From contig NZ_CP088017.1 in NCBI RefSeq assembly GCF_021049285.1, forward strand, positions 1,685,380 to 1,749,379: a stretch of DNA of 64,000 bases, read 5' to 3'. The notes under the pieces were generated by a model. It had not been told where the DNA came from, did not search any database, and was given only the letters and a program-made list of their open reading frames with translations. Below, one piece after another: positions 17,404-25,729 of the stretch (positions within the stretch are counted from its first letter, which is position 1; every line of letters starts with the position of its first letter). Both the position numbers and the translations under genes were made by a program. The DNA is from Ruania halotolerans. Lineage in GTDB: Bacteria; Actinomycetota; Actinomycetes; Actinomycetales; Beutenbergiaceae.

Positions 17404-18152
17404 CGGCATTCGACCTGCACGAACGTGTCGCAGTGGTCACGGGCGCATCCTCGGGGATCGGCAGGGCCGTGGCGCTCGGCCTTGCTGAGGCGGGCGCGCA
17501 CGTGCTCACCTGGGGGCGCGCGGACAACGTCGGCTCCGTGGCCGAGGAGATCCGCCGCCGCGGCGGCACGGCCGAGGCGGTACTGGCCGACCTGTCCGAC
17601 CTGGATGCCGCGGCAGCCTGCGCCCAGGACGTTCTCGCCCGTGCGGAGGTGGACATCCTGGTGAATAGCGCCGGCATCATTCGGCGCGGCCCTTCCGCCA
17701 CCACGTCGACGGCGCATTGGCGTGAGGTGCTCACCGTGGACCTGGACGCCACCTGGGTGCTGTGCCGCGAGTTCGGCGCCCGGATGCTCAACCGAGGCAC
17801 CGGCAAGATCATCAACGTGGCCTCGATGCTCTCCTTCCAAGGCGGCCAGCAGGTGGCCTCCTACGCCGCGGCCAAGCACGGCGTGGTGGGCCTGACGAAG
17901 GCGCTCGCGAACGAGTGGGCAGGCGGCGGGGTGAACGTGAACGCCATTGCGCCGGGGTATGTGAAGACGGCGAACACCGCCCCGCTACGGCAGGACGCGG
18001 AACGGTCGGCGCAGATCACCGCCCGGATCCCCGCCGGCCGCTGGGCCGAACCGGAGGACATGGTGGGACCGGCGGTCTTCCTCGCCAGCGACGCCGCCTC
18101 CTACGTGCACGGGCACGTGCTGGCCGTGGACGGCGGCTGGTTGGGAGCGTGA
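17400..18152 (+). CDS. kduD: SDR, probable 2-dehydro-3-deoxy-D-gluconate 5-dehydrogenase (KduD)
   Basis: This 250-residue short-chain dehydrogenase has the nucleotide motif VTGASSGIGRA, NSAG, a catalytic Ser in NVASMLSF and the YAAAK pair, then the typical C-terminal VDGGWLGA. The sequence GRADNVGSVAEEIRRRGG and its position overlapping kduI make KduD the best call: it reduces 2,5-diketo-3-deoxygluconate to KDG with NADH. KDG kinase and aldolase are not in the window. Without the neighbour one could only call it a generic SDR. Confidence 0.82.
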   Translation: MTAFDLHERVAVVTGASSGIGRAVALGLAEAGAHVLTWGRADNVGSVAEEIRRRGGTAEAVLADLSDLDAAAACAQDVLARAEVDILVNSAGIIRRGPSATTSTAHWREVLTVDLDATWVLCREFGARMLNRGTGKIINVASMLSFQGGQQVASYAAAKHGVVGLTKALANEWAGGGVNVNAIAPGYVKTANTAPLRQDAERSAQITARIPAGRWAEPEDMVGPAVFLASDAASYVHGHVLAVDGGWLGA

Positions 18153-18259
18153 TTCCCGACGGCGCTCGCGGTGGCGGGGGTGGAGCACTCGGGGCACAGT
18201 GGAGGGAGGTGCCTATCAGGCGCCGTCATTGACCCCGAGCTTGAACTGAGGAGCACATC

Positions 18260-18727
18260 ATTTCTGAGCAGACGAGTGTGACCGTCTCGCGCGTCATCGA
18301 CGCCCCCGCCGCCGACGTCTTCGATGCCCTGACCAAGGTGGAGAACCACGAGCGGATCGACGGATCCGGTTTCGTGCGCTCACTGGATCAGGGTGATCGG
18401 ATCACCGCCACCGGTCAGGTGTTCACTATGAACATGGAGGGTGATCACATGGGCGGGGAGTACCAGACCGACAACCACGTGGTCGGTTACGACAAGGACA
18501 AGCTGGTGGCCTGGAAGACGGCGCCCGCCGGCACGGAGCCTCCCGGCTGGCAGTGGGTCTGGGAACTGACCCCGACGGACCAAGGCCACACCGAGGCCCA
18601 GCTCACCTACGACTGGAGCCACGTCACCGACAAGGACCTGCTGAAGAAGATCCACTTCCCGCTGGTCAAGGAAGAGGATTTGGAAGCCTCGCTCGGCAAC
18701 CTGGCAGCGATCTCGCTCACCGGATAG
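18260..18727 (+). CDS. SRPBCC family protein with apparent ATT start
   Basis: The product has 155 residues if translation begins at ATT 18260. That codon has GAGGAG 6 bases upstream and gives (M)SEQTSVTVSRVIDAPAADVF, the usual N-terminus of these proteins. The first conventional start, GTG 18278, has no ribosome site and removes the first residues of strand one. The fold is START/Bet v1-like (SRVIDAPAADVFDALTKVEN, WVWELTPTDQGHTEAQLTYDW). Members bind hydrophobic ligands or polyketides, or are stress proteins of unknown role. It has no clear operon partner. Confidence 0.75.
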   Translation: MSEQTSVTVSRVIDAPAADVFDALTKVENHERIDGSGFVRSLDQGDRITATGQVFTMNMEGDHMGGEYQTDNHVVGYDKDKLVAWKTAPAGTEPPGWQWVWELTPTDQGHTEAQLTYDWSHVTDKDLLKKIHFPLVKEEDLEASLGNLAAISLTG

Positions 18728-18925
18728 TCGCAGGACCGGCAGGTGCGAGCCCGTGACGAATGACGGGCCGCATCTGTCGGCTGTGGACGGCGTACACCCG
18801 CCGTCGCCACCTGAGTGGTAGCGGGCGGCTCTCGGCGTATTGCGCTGAGATGGTTGGCCATCAGCCCGTGATCCATGGGCAGAATGGCACTGCCTGAACA
18901 GGACCCACCAAGGATGGATGGCCTC

Positions 18926-19684
18926 ATGGAACACACCGCCACGCTCAGCGGCCGCCGCGTCATCGTCACCGGGGGAGGAGTGGGGATCGGCCTGGGAATC
19001 GCGCGACGCTTCGCCCGCGCCGGGGCGCACGTGGCCATCACCACCCACTCCCGCCCGGTTGAAGACGTGGTCGAGATGTTGGCCACCGAGGGCATCGAGG
19101 TGCTCGGTGCCCAGTTGGACGCCCGCGACAGCGCGCAGACCGACCGCGTGATCGACGAGCTCGCCGGTCGCCTCGGCGGGCTCGACGTGCTCGTCAACAA
19201 TGCCGGTGGTCTCATCGCGCGCCACCGAGTGGCGCAGATGTCGGATGAGTACTGGGACAAGGTGATGGCCCTCAACGTCGCCTCGGTCTTCTACGCGAGC
19301 CGCGCCGCACTGCGCCACCTCGGCGAGGGCGGACGGATCGTGACGATCTCCTCACTGGCGGGCAAGAACGGCGGCGGGAACGGTTCGGCTGCGTATGCCA
19401 CCGCCAAAGCCGCGCTCGACGGGTTCACCCGGGCGCTCGCGAAGGAAGTGGCACCGGATGGCATCACCGTGAACGCGATCGCGCCCGGCCTCATCCTCGA
19501 CACTCCGTTCCACGAGACGTTCACCCCCGCAGAGGCACAACAGCAGGCGATCAACGCCATCCCGCTTGGCCGGCCCGGCTATCCGGCGGACGTGGCCGCG
19601 GCCGCCGAGTACTACGCGCGGGCGGATTCGGGGTTCGCCACCGGCACCTCACTTGACCTCAACGGGGGCGCCTACTTCGCGTGA
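18926..19684 (+). CDS. Short-chain dehydrogenase/reductase
   Basis: From ATG 18926 (MEHTATLSGRRV) the product has 252 residues. It is a classical SDR: VTGGGVGIGLGIA, NNAGG, Ser in VTISSLAGKNG, YATAK, and the closing LDLNGGAYFA. An in-frame ATG at 18914 sits on top of the AAGG ribosome site, so 18926 is preferred. Substrate unknown; sugar- or polyol-dehydrogenase-like members of this size are common in such gene neighbourhoods. It ends 3 bases before the convergent ABC-F gene. Confidence 0.8.
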   Translation: MEHTATLSGRRVIVTGGGVGIGLGIARRFARAGAHVAITTHSRPVEDVVEMLATEGIEVLGAQLDARDSAQTDRVIDELAGRLGGLDVLVNNAGGLIARHRVAQMSDEYWDKVMALNVASVFYASRAALRHLGEGGRIVTISSLAGKNGGGNGSAAYATAKAALDGFTRALAKEVAPDGITVNAIAPGLILDTPFHETFTPAEAQQQAINAIPLGRPGYPADVAAAAEYYARADSGFATGTSLDLNGGAYFA

Positions 19685-19687
19685 CGG

Positions 19688-21367
19688 CTAGGCCCGTGCC
19701 ACCCGTGCCTCGTCCCAGACCGGCTCGTCACTCGGATAGACCGATCCGTCGGCGCCGAACACCAGATACCGGTCGAGACTGCGCGCGAACCAGCGGTCAT
19801 GTGTCACAGCCAGCACGGTGCCCTCGAAGGCGGCCAGGCCGGTCTCCAGTGCCTCCGCCGACTCCAGGTCGAGGTTGTCCGTGGGCTCGTCCAGCAATAG
19901 CAAGGTGGCGCCGGACAGCTCCAGGAGGAGGATCTGCAGACGTGCCTGCTGTCCGCCAGAGAGCGACTCGAAGCGTTGCTCGGCCGCCTGGGCGAGTTCG
20001 TAGCGATCCAGCGCACGCGCCCCTTGCTCCTGGCCCATGCCCGCGCGGTGGTCGTCACCGCGGTGCAGGATCTCGAGCAGGGTCCGGCCGAGCAGTTCGG
20101 GGTGGTGATGGGTTTGAGCAAACCAGCCCGGACGGACCCGCGCCCCGAGTCGAGCCCGGCCCGTATGCGGGACCGGCGTGATCTCGACCTCGCCGACCGG
20201 GAGATGCTCGATCTCCGGTTGGCTGCCCCCACCGGCGAGGAGCCGCAGGAAGTGGGATTTCCCGGACCCGTTGGAACCGAGCACACCCACACGGTCGCCG
20301 AACCAGATCTCGGCGTCGAAGGCGTGCATCAGTCCGGTCAGTTCGAGGTTCTCCACCACCACGGCACGCTTGCCCGTGCGACCACCCGAGAGCCGCATCG
20401 AGACCTTCTGCTCCTGCGGGAGCGCTTGCGGTGGCCCGGCCGCCTCGAACTTCTCCAGGCGGGTGACGGCAGCCTGCAACCGGCTTGCCATATCCGCGTT
20501 GTAGGCCGCCTTCTGCCGGTACATCACCACCAGTGCCTTGAGTTTGGCGTGTTCCTCGTCCCAGCGGCGGCGCAGTTCCTCGAAGCGTTCGAACCGGGCC
20601 CGGCGAGCCGAGGCGAATCCGGCGAACGGGCCACTGTGCACCCACAGGGTGTTGCCGGCCGCGCCCAGTTCCAGGGCCGCGACCGAGGTGGCTGCCTGGG
20701 CGAGCAGTTCACGGTCGTGGGAGACCAGCAGCACCGACTTGGTGGTGGTGCGCAGTTGCTCCTCGAGCCATCGTTTACCGGGCACGTCGAGGTAGTTGTC
20801 CGGCTCGTCGAGCAGCAGCACCTCGTCCGGTCCGCGCAGCAGCACCTCCAGGGCGAGACGCTTCTGTTCCCCGCCCGAGAGCGTGGTCACCTCGCGCCAC
20901 TTGACCCGGTCATACCCGGCCCCCAGGGCAGCAGTGCAGCAGACGTCGAAGGTGACCTCCGCGTCATACCCGCCGGCATCGGCGTACTCGGCAAGCGCCG
21001 TGGCGTACCGCAGCTGCACCGGTTCGGAGTCGTCCTCCATGAGCCGTTCTTCGAGGGCATCCACAGTGGCCACGGCCTCGCGCAGACGCTGCGGCATCAG
21101 TCCGTACAGCAGGTCCCGCACTGTGGTGGAGTCGCGGATGCCGCCGATGAACTGCCGCATCACGCCGAGCCCGCCACTGCGCGCGACCGTGCCTGCGTCG
21201 GGAGTGAGATCGCCCGCGATGACCCTCAACAGCGTCGTCTTGCCGGCCCCATTCGGTCCGACGAGGGCCACCACGTCTCCCTCGCCCACGCGGAACGAGA
21301 CCTCATCCAGCAGCACCCGGCCATCAGGCAGGGTGACGGTGATCCCAGAGAGGGCGATGTGACTCAT
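19688..21367 (-). CDS. ABC-F family ATPase
   Basis: The 559-residue protein contains two ABC ATPase domains and no membrane segment. Domain 1 has Walker A GPNGAGKTT, signature LSGGEQKRLAL and Walker B VLLLDEPDNYLD. Domain 2 has GSNGSGKSHF, LSGGQQARLQIL and LLLLDEPTDNLD. The linker (about 240-320, ELRRRWDEEHAKLKALVVM) is the helical P-site tRNA interaction motif of ABC-F proteins. These act on ribosomes as translation factors or antibiotic-protection proteins. Nothing here distinguishes the two roles. Single gene, convergent with the SDR. Confidence 0.88.
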   Translation of the reverse strand: MSHIALSGITVTLPDGRVLLDEVSFRVGEGDVVALVGPNGAGKTTLLRVIAGDLTPDAGTVARSGGLGVMRQFIGGIRDSTTVRDLLYGLMPQRLREAVATVDALEERLMEDDSEPVQLRYATALAEYADAGGYDAEVTFDVCCTAALGAGYDRVKWREVTTLSGGEQKRLALEVLLRGPDEVLLLDEPDNYLDVPGKRWLEEQLRTTTKSVLLVSHDRELLAQAATSVAALELGAAGNTLWVHSGPFAGFASARRARFERFEELRRRWDEEHAKLKALVVMYRQKAAYNADMASRLQAAVTRLEKFEAAGPPQALPQEQKVSMRLSGGRTGKRAVVVENLELTGLMHAFDAEIWFGDRVGVLGSNGSGKSHFLRLLAGGGSQPEIEHLPVGEVEITPVPHTGRARLGARVRPGWFAQTHHHPELLGRTLLEILHRGDDHRAGMGQEQGARALDRYELAQAAEQRFESLSGGQQARLQILLLELSGATLLLLDEPTDNLDLESAEALETGLAAFEGTVLAVTHDRWFARSLDRYLVFGADGSVYPSDEPVWDEARVARA

Positions 21368-21422
21368 GATCGCCTGAGCCTACGGTCGCCGGGTGGCGGC
21401 CGTCGAAGGCATTTCGCCGGTG

Positions 21423-21998
21423 CTACGTGCCCGCCGAAGCGTTTTTCCGGTGCTGACTGGCATGGAAGCGCGCCTTCTTCTGACGATTCCCGCAGGTGTT
21501 CATCTCACACCATTTCCTGGTGCGGCTTTGGCTGGTGTCGAAGAAGGCGGCCTGGCAGGTCGGTGAGGCACATAACGCCAGTCGTCCGTCCCGCTCGCCG
21601 GTGATGATGTTGATCGCGTCGGCGGCGATCACGCTGAGCGCATCCTCGACGGCGGCCGAGCTGAGCCGCCATCGCCGGTTCCGCTCGGGGGTCAGGATGG
21701 CCGCAGCCTGGCCCTGAACGCTGCAGTCATTGATGACGCGCACGGCAGCGGCCGGAAGAGCAGCGTCGATCGCGGCCGCTGTCGCGGCGGCGTGGATCGA
21801 CTCCCTCAGTTCCCGGGCGTGGTCGAGCTGGGCAGCGCTGCAGGACTCCACGGCGAGGCCGTTCACTGCCAGCCAGTCGATCAGGCGCTGCGGCGTGGGG
21901 ATGCGCTCCACTGCGTCGCCACGACGCTCTGTCAGCGTCGCCGTGAAGCTGGTCGCCAGCACGCTACCGAGGCGGAATTCGGGGTACTCAGCAGGCAT
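21423..21998 (-). CDS. CGNR zinc-finger (ABATE-type) regulator
   Basis: The 191-residue product has an N-terminal ABATE-type helical domain (TPQRLIDWLAVNGL, ARELRESIHAAATAAA) and a C-terminal CGNR zinc finger: CASPTCQAAFFDTSQSRTRKWC, then EMNTCGNRQKKARFH. These proteins are thought to be stress- or ligand-responsive regulators. Its start codon lies inside one of two operator-like repeats shared with the divergent epoxide hydrolase, suggesting it represses itself and that gene. Confidence 0.82.
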   Translation of the reverse strand: MPAEYPEFRLGSVLATSFTATLTERRGDAVERIPTPQRLIDWLAVNGLAVESCSAAQLDHARELRESIHAAATAAAIDAALPAAAVRVINDCSVQGQAAAILTPERNRRWRLSSAAVEDALSVIAADAINIITGERDGRLALCASPTCQAAFFDTSQSRTRKWCEMNTCGNRQKKARFHASQHRKNASAGT

Positions 21999-22066
21999 GG
22001 AACCACCTTAGCCGGTTGCGTCCTAGCGCCGCCTCGTGAAGAATGGAACCGTCTTAGCCGGTTCAC
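21998..22066. promoter_or_regulatory. Pair of AACCG...CGGTT operators between CGNR regulator and epoxide hydrolase
   Basis: TGGAACC-N2-CTTAGCCGGTT occurs at 21998-22020 and again at 22044-22066, 46 bases apart. Each copy contains the arms AACC and GGTT as an inverted repeat. The first touches the CGNR start codon and both lie in the divergent promoter region. This arrangement fits autoregulation plus control of the hydrolase by the CGNR protein. Confidence 0.55.
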
Positions 22067-22104
22067 ATTGTGTGCCGCCGGCTCCACGACGGCCAGGAGG
22101 TCTC

Positions 22105-23277
22105 ATGTCCCGCCCAACCAGCGACGTCCACCCATTCGAAGCCCACGCAGGCAACGCTGATCTCGACGATCTGCGGGCGCGACTGGCCGCGGCGCGGCTG
22201 CCGGAGGTGGAGACGGTCGACCGCGCCGCGCCTGGCCCGCACCGATGGGACCAGGGTGTTCCGCTCGCTGACCTGATCGATGTGGTGAACTACTGGCGCA
22301 CCGGGTACGACTGGCGATCGTTCGAAGATCGCCTCAACCGCCTCGGCCAGTTCCGCACGACGATCGAGGGACTGGGCATCCACTTCCTGCACCGCCGATC
22401 CCCGCGTGCGGACGCCACGCCGCTGATCATGACGCACGGCTGGCCCGGCAGCATCGCCGAGTTCACCCACGTCATCGACGAACTCGCAGATCCGCAGGAT
22501 GCAGACGCACCAGCGTTCCACGTGGTGGCTCCCTCGCTCCCCGGCTTTGGGTACAGCGAGAAGCCGGCCACCACCGGGTGGGGCACGGAGAAGATCGCGG
22601 CGGCATGGGTGGAGCTGATGGGAAGGCTCGGCTACGGCACGTTCCTCGCCCATGGCGGCGACTGGGGAGGCAACATCACCACAGTGATCGGCGGCCGGTT
22701 CCCGGACCACGTTCTCGGGATCCATTCGACATTCGCGGAGGGGCCACCCGGGTTGACAACGGATGGGCTGACCGCGCTCGAGCGCAGGTGGGCCGAGGAC
22801 ACTCGCGACTTCTGGAGTCAGCGCGCGGCCTACGCGAAGCAGCAGGCCACCCGGCCGCAGACGATCGGCTATTCGCTGGTGGACTCACCGGTCGGGCTGC
22901 TTGCCTGGATCCTGGACAAGTTCGCCGAGTGGTCCGATACCACCGACAGCCCGTTCGAGACGATCTCGATCGACAGCGTTCTTGACGACGTCACCCTGTA
23001 CTGGCTCACGCGCACTGGGGCGTCGGCGGCGCGCATCTACTACGAAAGCCACGCCTCACTCGATCCCGATCTGCGGGTCGACGTCCCGTCCGCGATCACG
23101 ATGTACCCCGCCGACATTGAGAAGTGCCCGCGGCCGTGGGCACAGGAGCGGTACCGGCGAATCGTCCGATGGAACGCGGCCGAGTCCGGTGGACATTTCC
23201 CGTCGCTGGAGGTTCCCGAGTACTTCGTCAAGGATCTCCAGGAGGGGCTAGCGGCAGTGCTGGCGGCTCATCGCTGA
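22105..23277 (+). CDS. Epoxide hydrolase, alpha/beta hydrolase fold (N-terminal EHN domain)
   Basis: From ATG 22105 (AGGAGG upstream) the product has 390 residues, the usual size for microsomal/juvenile-hormone-type epoxide hydrolases. It has the N-terminal EHN domain (HPFEAHAGNADLDDLRARLA), the oxyanion motif THGWPGSIAEF, the nucleophile Asp in AHGGDWGGNITT, a cap-domain Tyr region (ARIYYESHA) and the catalytic His in SGGHFPSLEVPEYF. The catalytic parts are all present. It opens epoxides to diols. Regulation by the divergent CGNR protein is likely; an inducing epoxide or xenobiotic would be consistent. Confidence 0.88.
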   Translation: MSRPTSDVHPFEAHAGNADLDDLRARLAAARLPEVETVDRAAPGPHRWDQGVPLADLIDVVNYWRTGYDWRSFEDRLNRLGQFRTTIEGLGIHFLHRRSPRADATPLIMTHGWPGSIAEFTHVIDELADPQDADAPAFHVVAPSLPGFGYSEKPATTGWGTEKIAAAWVELMGRLGYGTFLAHGGDWGGNITTVIGGRFPDHVLGIHSTFAEGPPGLTTDGLTALERRWAEDTRDFWSQRAAYAKQQATRPQTIGYSLVDSPVGLLAWILDKFAEWSDTTDSPFETISIDSVLDDVTLYWLTRTGASAARIYYESHASLDPDLRVDVPSAITMYPADIEKCPRPWAQERYRRIVRWNAAESGGHFPSLEVPEYFVKDLQEGLAAVLAAHR

Positions 23278-23460
23278 ACGGGTCGGCCTCCACTACCTCG
23301 CTCGATCTCAACAGAGGCGTCTTTGTCCGGAGCTCGAGCCTCAGGGTCGGAGATCTAGGGACCCACCAGAGGGTCCACGTCGGTGCCCATCGCCGCATGG
23401 ACGCCGCGCCGCCACGCATCGGTGAGCGTGTTCGGCTGCGGTGAGTGATACGCCCCAGCC

Positions 23461-24297
23461 CTACCAGGCCGGAACGACCTCGATCCCGGCGCGCCGCAGC
23501 GCCCGGTGGAACACCTCGTCGCGGAGCAGCCGTAGCTCCCAGCGCCGCTTGCGCGCTTCCGCTGCGGGTAGCCAGTCCGCAGCCGAGGGCGGGGACGGGT
23601 GCACGATCAGTTCGGAGGTCCCGGCGGGCAGCCGGCGCAGCTGGTGCAGCACCTCGGTGCGCAACTGCCCGTAGCCGAGCACCATCGTGCCCGGTAGCCA
23701 CGAGCTGACCAGCACCTCCGGCAGCCGCACCCGCAAGGTATCGGCTCGCTGCACGGCACTGCGGTGGGCGCGGCGAAGTCCGCGGACGGCCAGACCCAGG
23801 GTTCGGCTCAGCGTGCGAGGCATCCGGAAGTCCAGACCGTTCGCGGCGCAGAAGTCCACCGCCTGGCCTGCCATCGAGCGCCCATACAGCCCATACAGGG
23901 TGCCCGAGTGCGAGTCCAGCCCGGCCGGCCGCAGCCCGAGCTCGCGCATCCAGGTGAGCTGGGCGAGCAGTTCCCGGACCACGTCGGCCGCCGTGGCGCG
24001 CCGCTCGGCGTATGCGGGGTCGAGCGCGAACATCCCGCGGGCGTCGGTCAGTGTGCTGACTCCCGGGGTGATCGGGCGCCAGGGCGGCAGTCCCCGCGCG
24101 GAGGAGAACGTGATGTGCAGCCGGGGCTGAGTGAATCCGGCAGCCGTGAGCCGGCGAACAGCGTCCTCGGCAGCAGCGCCCACCGGGATGAGCGTGGTTG
24201 CCGAGACCACGCCCTCGCGCAGCAGCTCGACGATGGTCGCGTTCGTATCCGGATCGACGCCGAGGTCGTCCGCGGTGATCACGAGTCTGCGCTGCAT
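23461..24297 (-). CDS. ChbG/YdjC-like carbohydrate deacetylase
   Basis: The product has 278 residues from ATG 24297, preceded by GAGAAG. N-terminal RLVITADDLGVDPDTNATIV carries the metal-binding Asp pair, and LHITFSSARGLPP and GLDSHSGTLYG resemble the His-containing blocks of the YdjC family, which removes N-acetyl groups from chito-oligosaccharides or related sugars. In LHITFSSA the usual Asn or Leu next to the His is Thr. The C-terminus SELIVHPSPP matches the family HP motif. The substrate here is unknown. It is divergent from the LacI-controlled operon at 24593. Confidence 0.75.
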   Translation of the reverse strand: MQRRLVITADDLGVDPDTNATIVELLREGVVSATTLIPVGAAAEDAVRRLTAAGFTQPRLHITFSSARGLPPWRPITPGVSTLTDARGMFALDPAYAERRATAADVVRELLAQLTWMRELGLRPAGLDSHSGTLYGLYGRSMAGQAVDFCAANGLDFRMPRTLSRTLGLAVRGLRRAHRSAVQRADTLRVRLPEVLVSSWLPGTMVLGYGQLRTEVLHQLRRLPAGTSELIVHPSPPSAADWLPAAEARKRRWELRLLRDEVFHRALRRAGIEVVPAW

Positions 24298-24536
24298 GGG
24301 TTCTTCTCGCAGGAAGGAAGGGACTTCTTCAGAATACGTGGGCGATCCGCGCGAGGCTCGCCAGAGGCGTTCGCGTGCCCGGCCACCGACCGCGCCGGCA
24401 CGCCGACACATCTTCCGCGCGCCGACTCGGGTTCCTCCTTGTGTCCGTGCCCGAAACCTGTGTCGGGAGGATTCCGAGGCGCGTGCGTGCCTCCGTTCGG
24501 GTTCTTGCTCACCCCCGAACCACCGTGCTACCGTCC

Positions 24537-24566
24537 TGGAATCGTTTCCAATGGAATCGTTTCCAA
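24537..24566. promoter_or_regulatory. Tandem LacI-type operators
   Basis: The 15-base word TGGAATCGTTTCCAA is repeated exactly and without a gap at 24537-24551 and 24552-24566. Each copy contains GGAA...TTCC, a palindrome of LacI-family type. It lies 27 bases before the LacI start at 24593, which makes autoregulation and operon control likely. Confidence 0.65.
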
Positions 24567-24592
24567 TGTCGTGGATGAACCCGGAGGCACAG

Positions 24593-25729
24593 ATGGGCAG
24601 AGTGACCATCGCTGATGTGGCCAAGCGAGCCGGAGTCTCGCTCGCCTCCACCTCGCGCGCCCTGAACGGCCAGGTGGCCAGCGCCGCCACGGTGGAGAAG
24701 GTCCGCAAGGCCGCCACCGACCTCGGGTACATCCCCGATTCGGCCGCGCGCAGCCTGCGCACCCGCCGGACCGGCCAACTCGCCTTCGCCGTGGCGGATG
24801 TCGGCAACCCGGTCTACGTGGAGATGATGCGCGAGATCGAGTCCGTGATCGCCGCCGAGGACTACCGCCTCGTGGTCTCCCGCACCGGCGACGCCGCCGG
24901 CACGCTCGACCTGGTCCGCGATCTCAACCGCGGCTACGTCGACGGCCTCATCCTCTCCCCGCTGCGCGTCACCCCCGCGCTGGTGGACGCACTCGAAGCC
25001 TCCACCGTGCCCACGGTGGTGATCGGTCGCCTCCCCGAGAACACCCGCGTGGACACCGTGATGGCCGATTCCGAAGGGGGAGTGGCCCTGGCGGTGGACC
25101 ACCTCGTGGCTACCGGCGCCCGCCGGATCGCCTTCCTGAACGGCCCCGCCGATACCACTCCGGGAAAGTTCCGCCACGCCGGCTTCCTGCGCGCCACCGC
25201 CGAGGTCGGCGGCCTGACCACCGCAGAGTTCTCCGCCGAGGACTTCACTATCGACGCCGGGTACGCCGCCGCCGCGGCGATCTTCGACTCCGCCGAGAGT
25301 TCCTGGGACGCCGTGATCGCGGTGAACGACCTGGTCGGCATCGGCGTGATGCACGCCGCCGCGGAACACGGCCTCACCGTTCCAGAGGACCTGGCCGTGA
25401 TCGGCATCGACAACACCACCCTCGCCGACGTCTGCCACCCCGGCCTGACCAGCGTGGACCTCGGCTCTGCCCGACGTGGCCGCAAGGCCGCCCAGATGCT
25501 GCTCGCCCGGATGGACGATGCCGGCCTGGAACCGCGCGCTGTACGCGTCCCGCCCTCCCTGCACCTGCGCGGCTCCACTCACGCGCTGCCCAGTGCCCGG
25601 AAGGCGCCCCCGACGGCGGAGCCTCGCACCGCACGCAACCGCACCACGGGGCGAGCATCAGCAGCCCAGTCAACGCCGACGGCGAAGGGCACCTCTCCCC
25701 GAACGTCCGGTGAGGGGAGGGCACAGTGA
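24593..25729 (+). CDS. LacI family transcriptional regulator with long C-terminal tail
   Basis: From ATG 24593 (GGAGG upstream) the product has 378 residues. The HTH reads VTIADVAKRAGVSLASTSRAL, followed by the hinge and a periplasmic-binding-protein-like effector domain (LAFAVADVGNPVYVEMMREI, DAVIAVNDLVGIGVMHAA, VIGIDNTTLADVCHPGLTSV). The family is usually 330-345 residues. The last 40 or so here are a low-complexity Ala/Thr/Arg/Pro tail that runs up to the permease start. Adjacent tandem operators imply it represses the following operon until the imported sugar or a derivative binds. Confidence 0.88.
   Translation: MGRVTIADVAKRAGVSLASTSRALNGQVASAATVEKVRKAATDLGYIPDSAARSLRTRRTGQLAFAVADVGNPVYVEMMREIESVIAAEDYRLVVSRTGDAAGTLDLVRDLNRGYVDGLILSPLRVTPALVDALEASTVPTVVIGRLPENTRVDTVMADSEGGVALAVDHLVATGARRIAFLNGPADTTPGKFRHAGFLRATAEVGGLTTAEFSAEDFTIDAGYAAAAAIFDSAESSWDAVIAVNDLVGIGVMHAAAEHGLTVPEDLAVIGIDNTTLADVCHPGLTSVDLGSARRGRKAAQMLLARMDDAGLEPRAVRVPPSLHLRGSTHALPSARKAPPTAEPRTARNRTTGRASAAQSTPTAKGTSPRTSGEGRAQ

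Noticed and set aside
19976-21604. 542-codon open frame opposite the ABC-F gene
   Set aside because: The ABC-F gene has both sets of Walker and signature motifs; the opposite frame has none and runs on into the CGNR gene.
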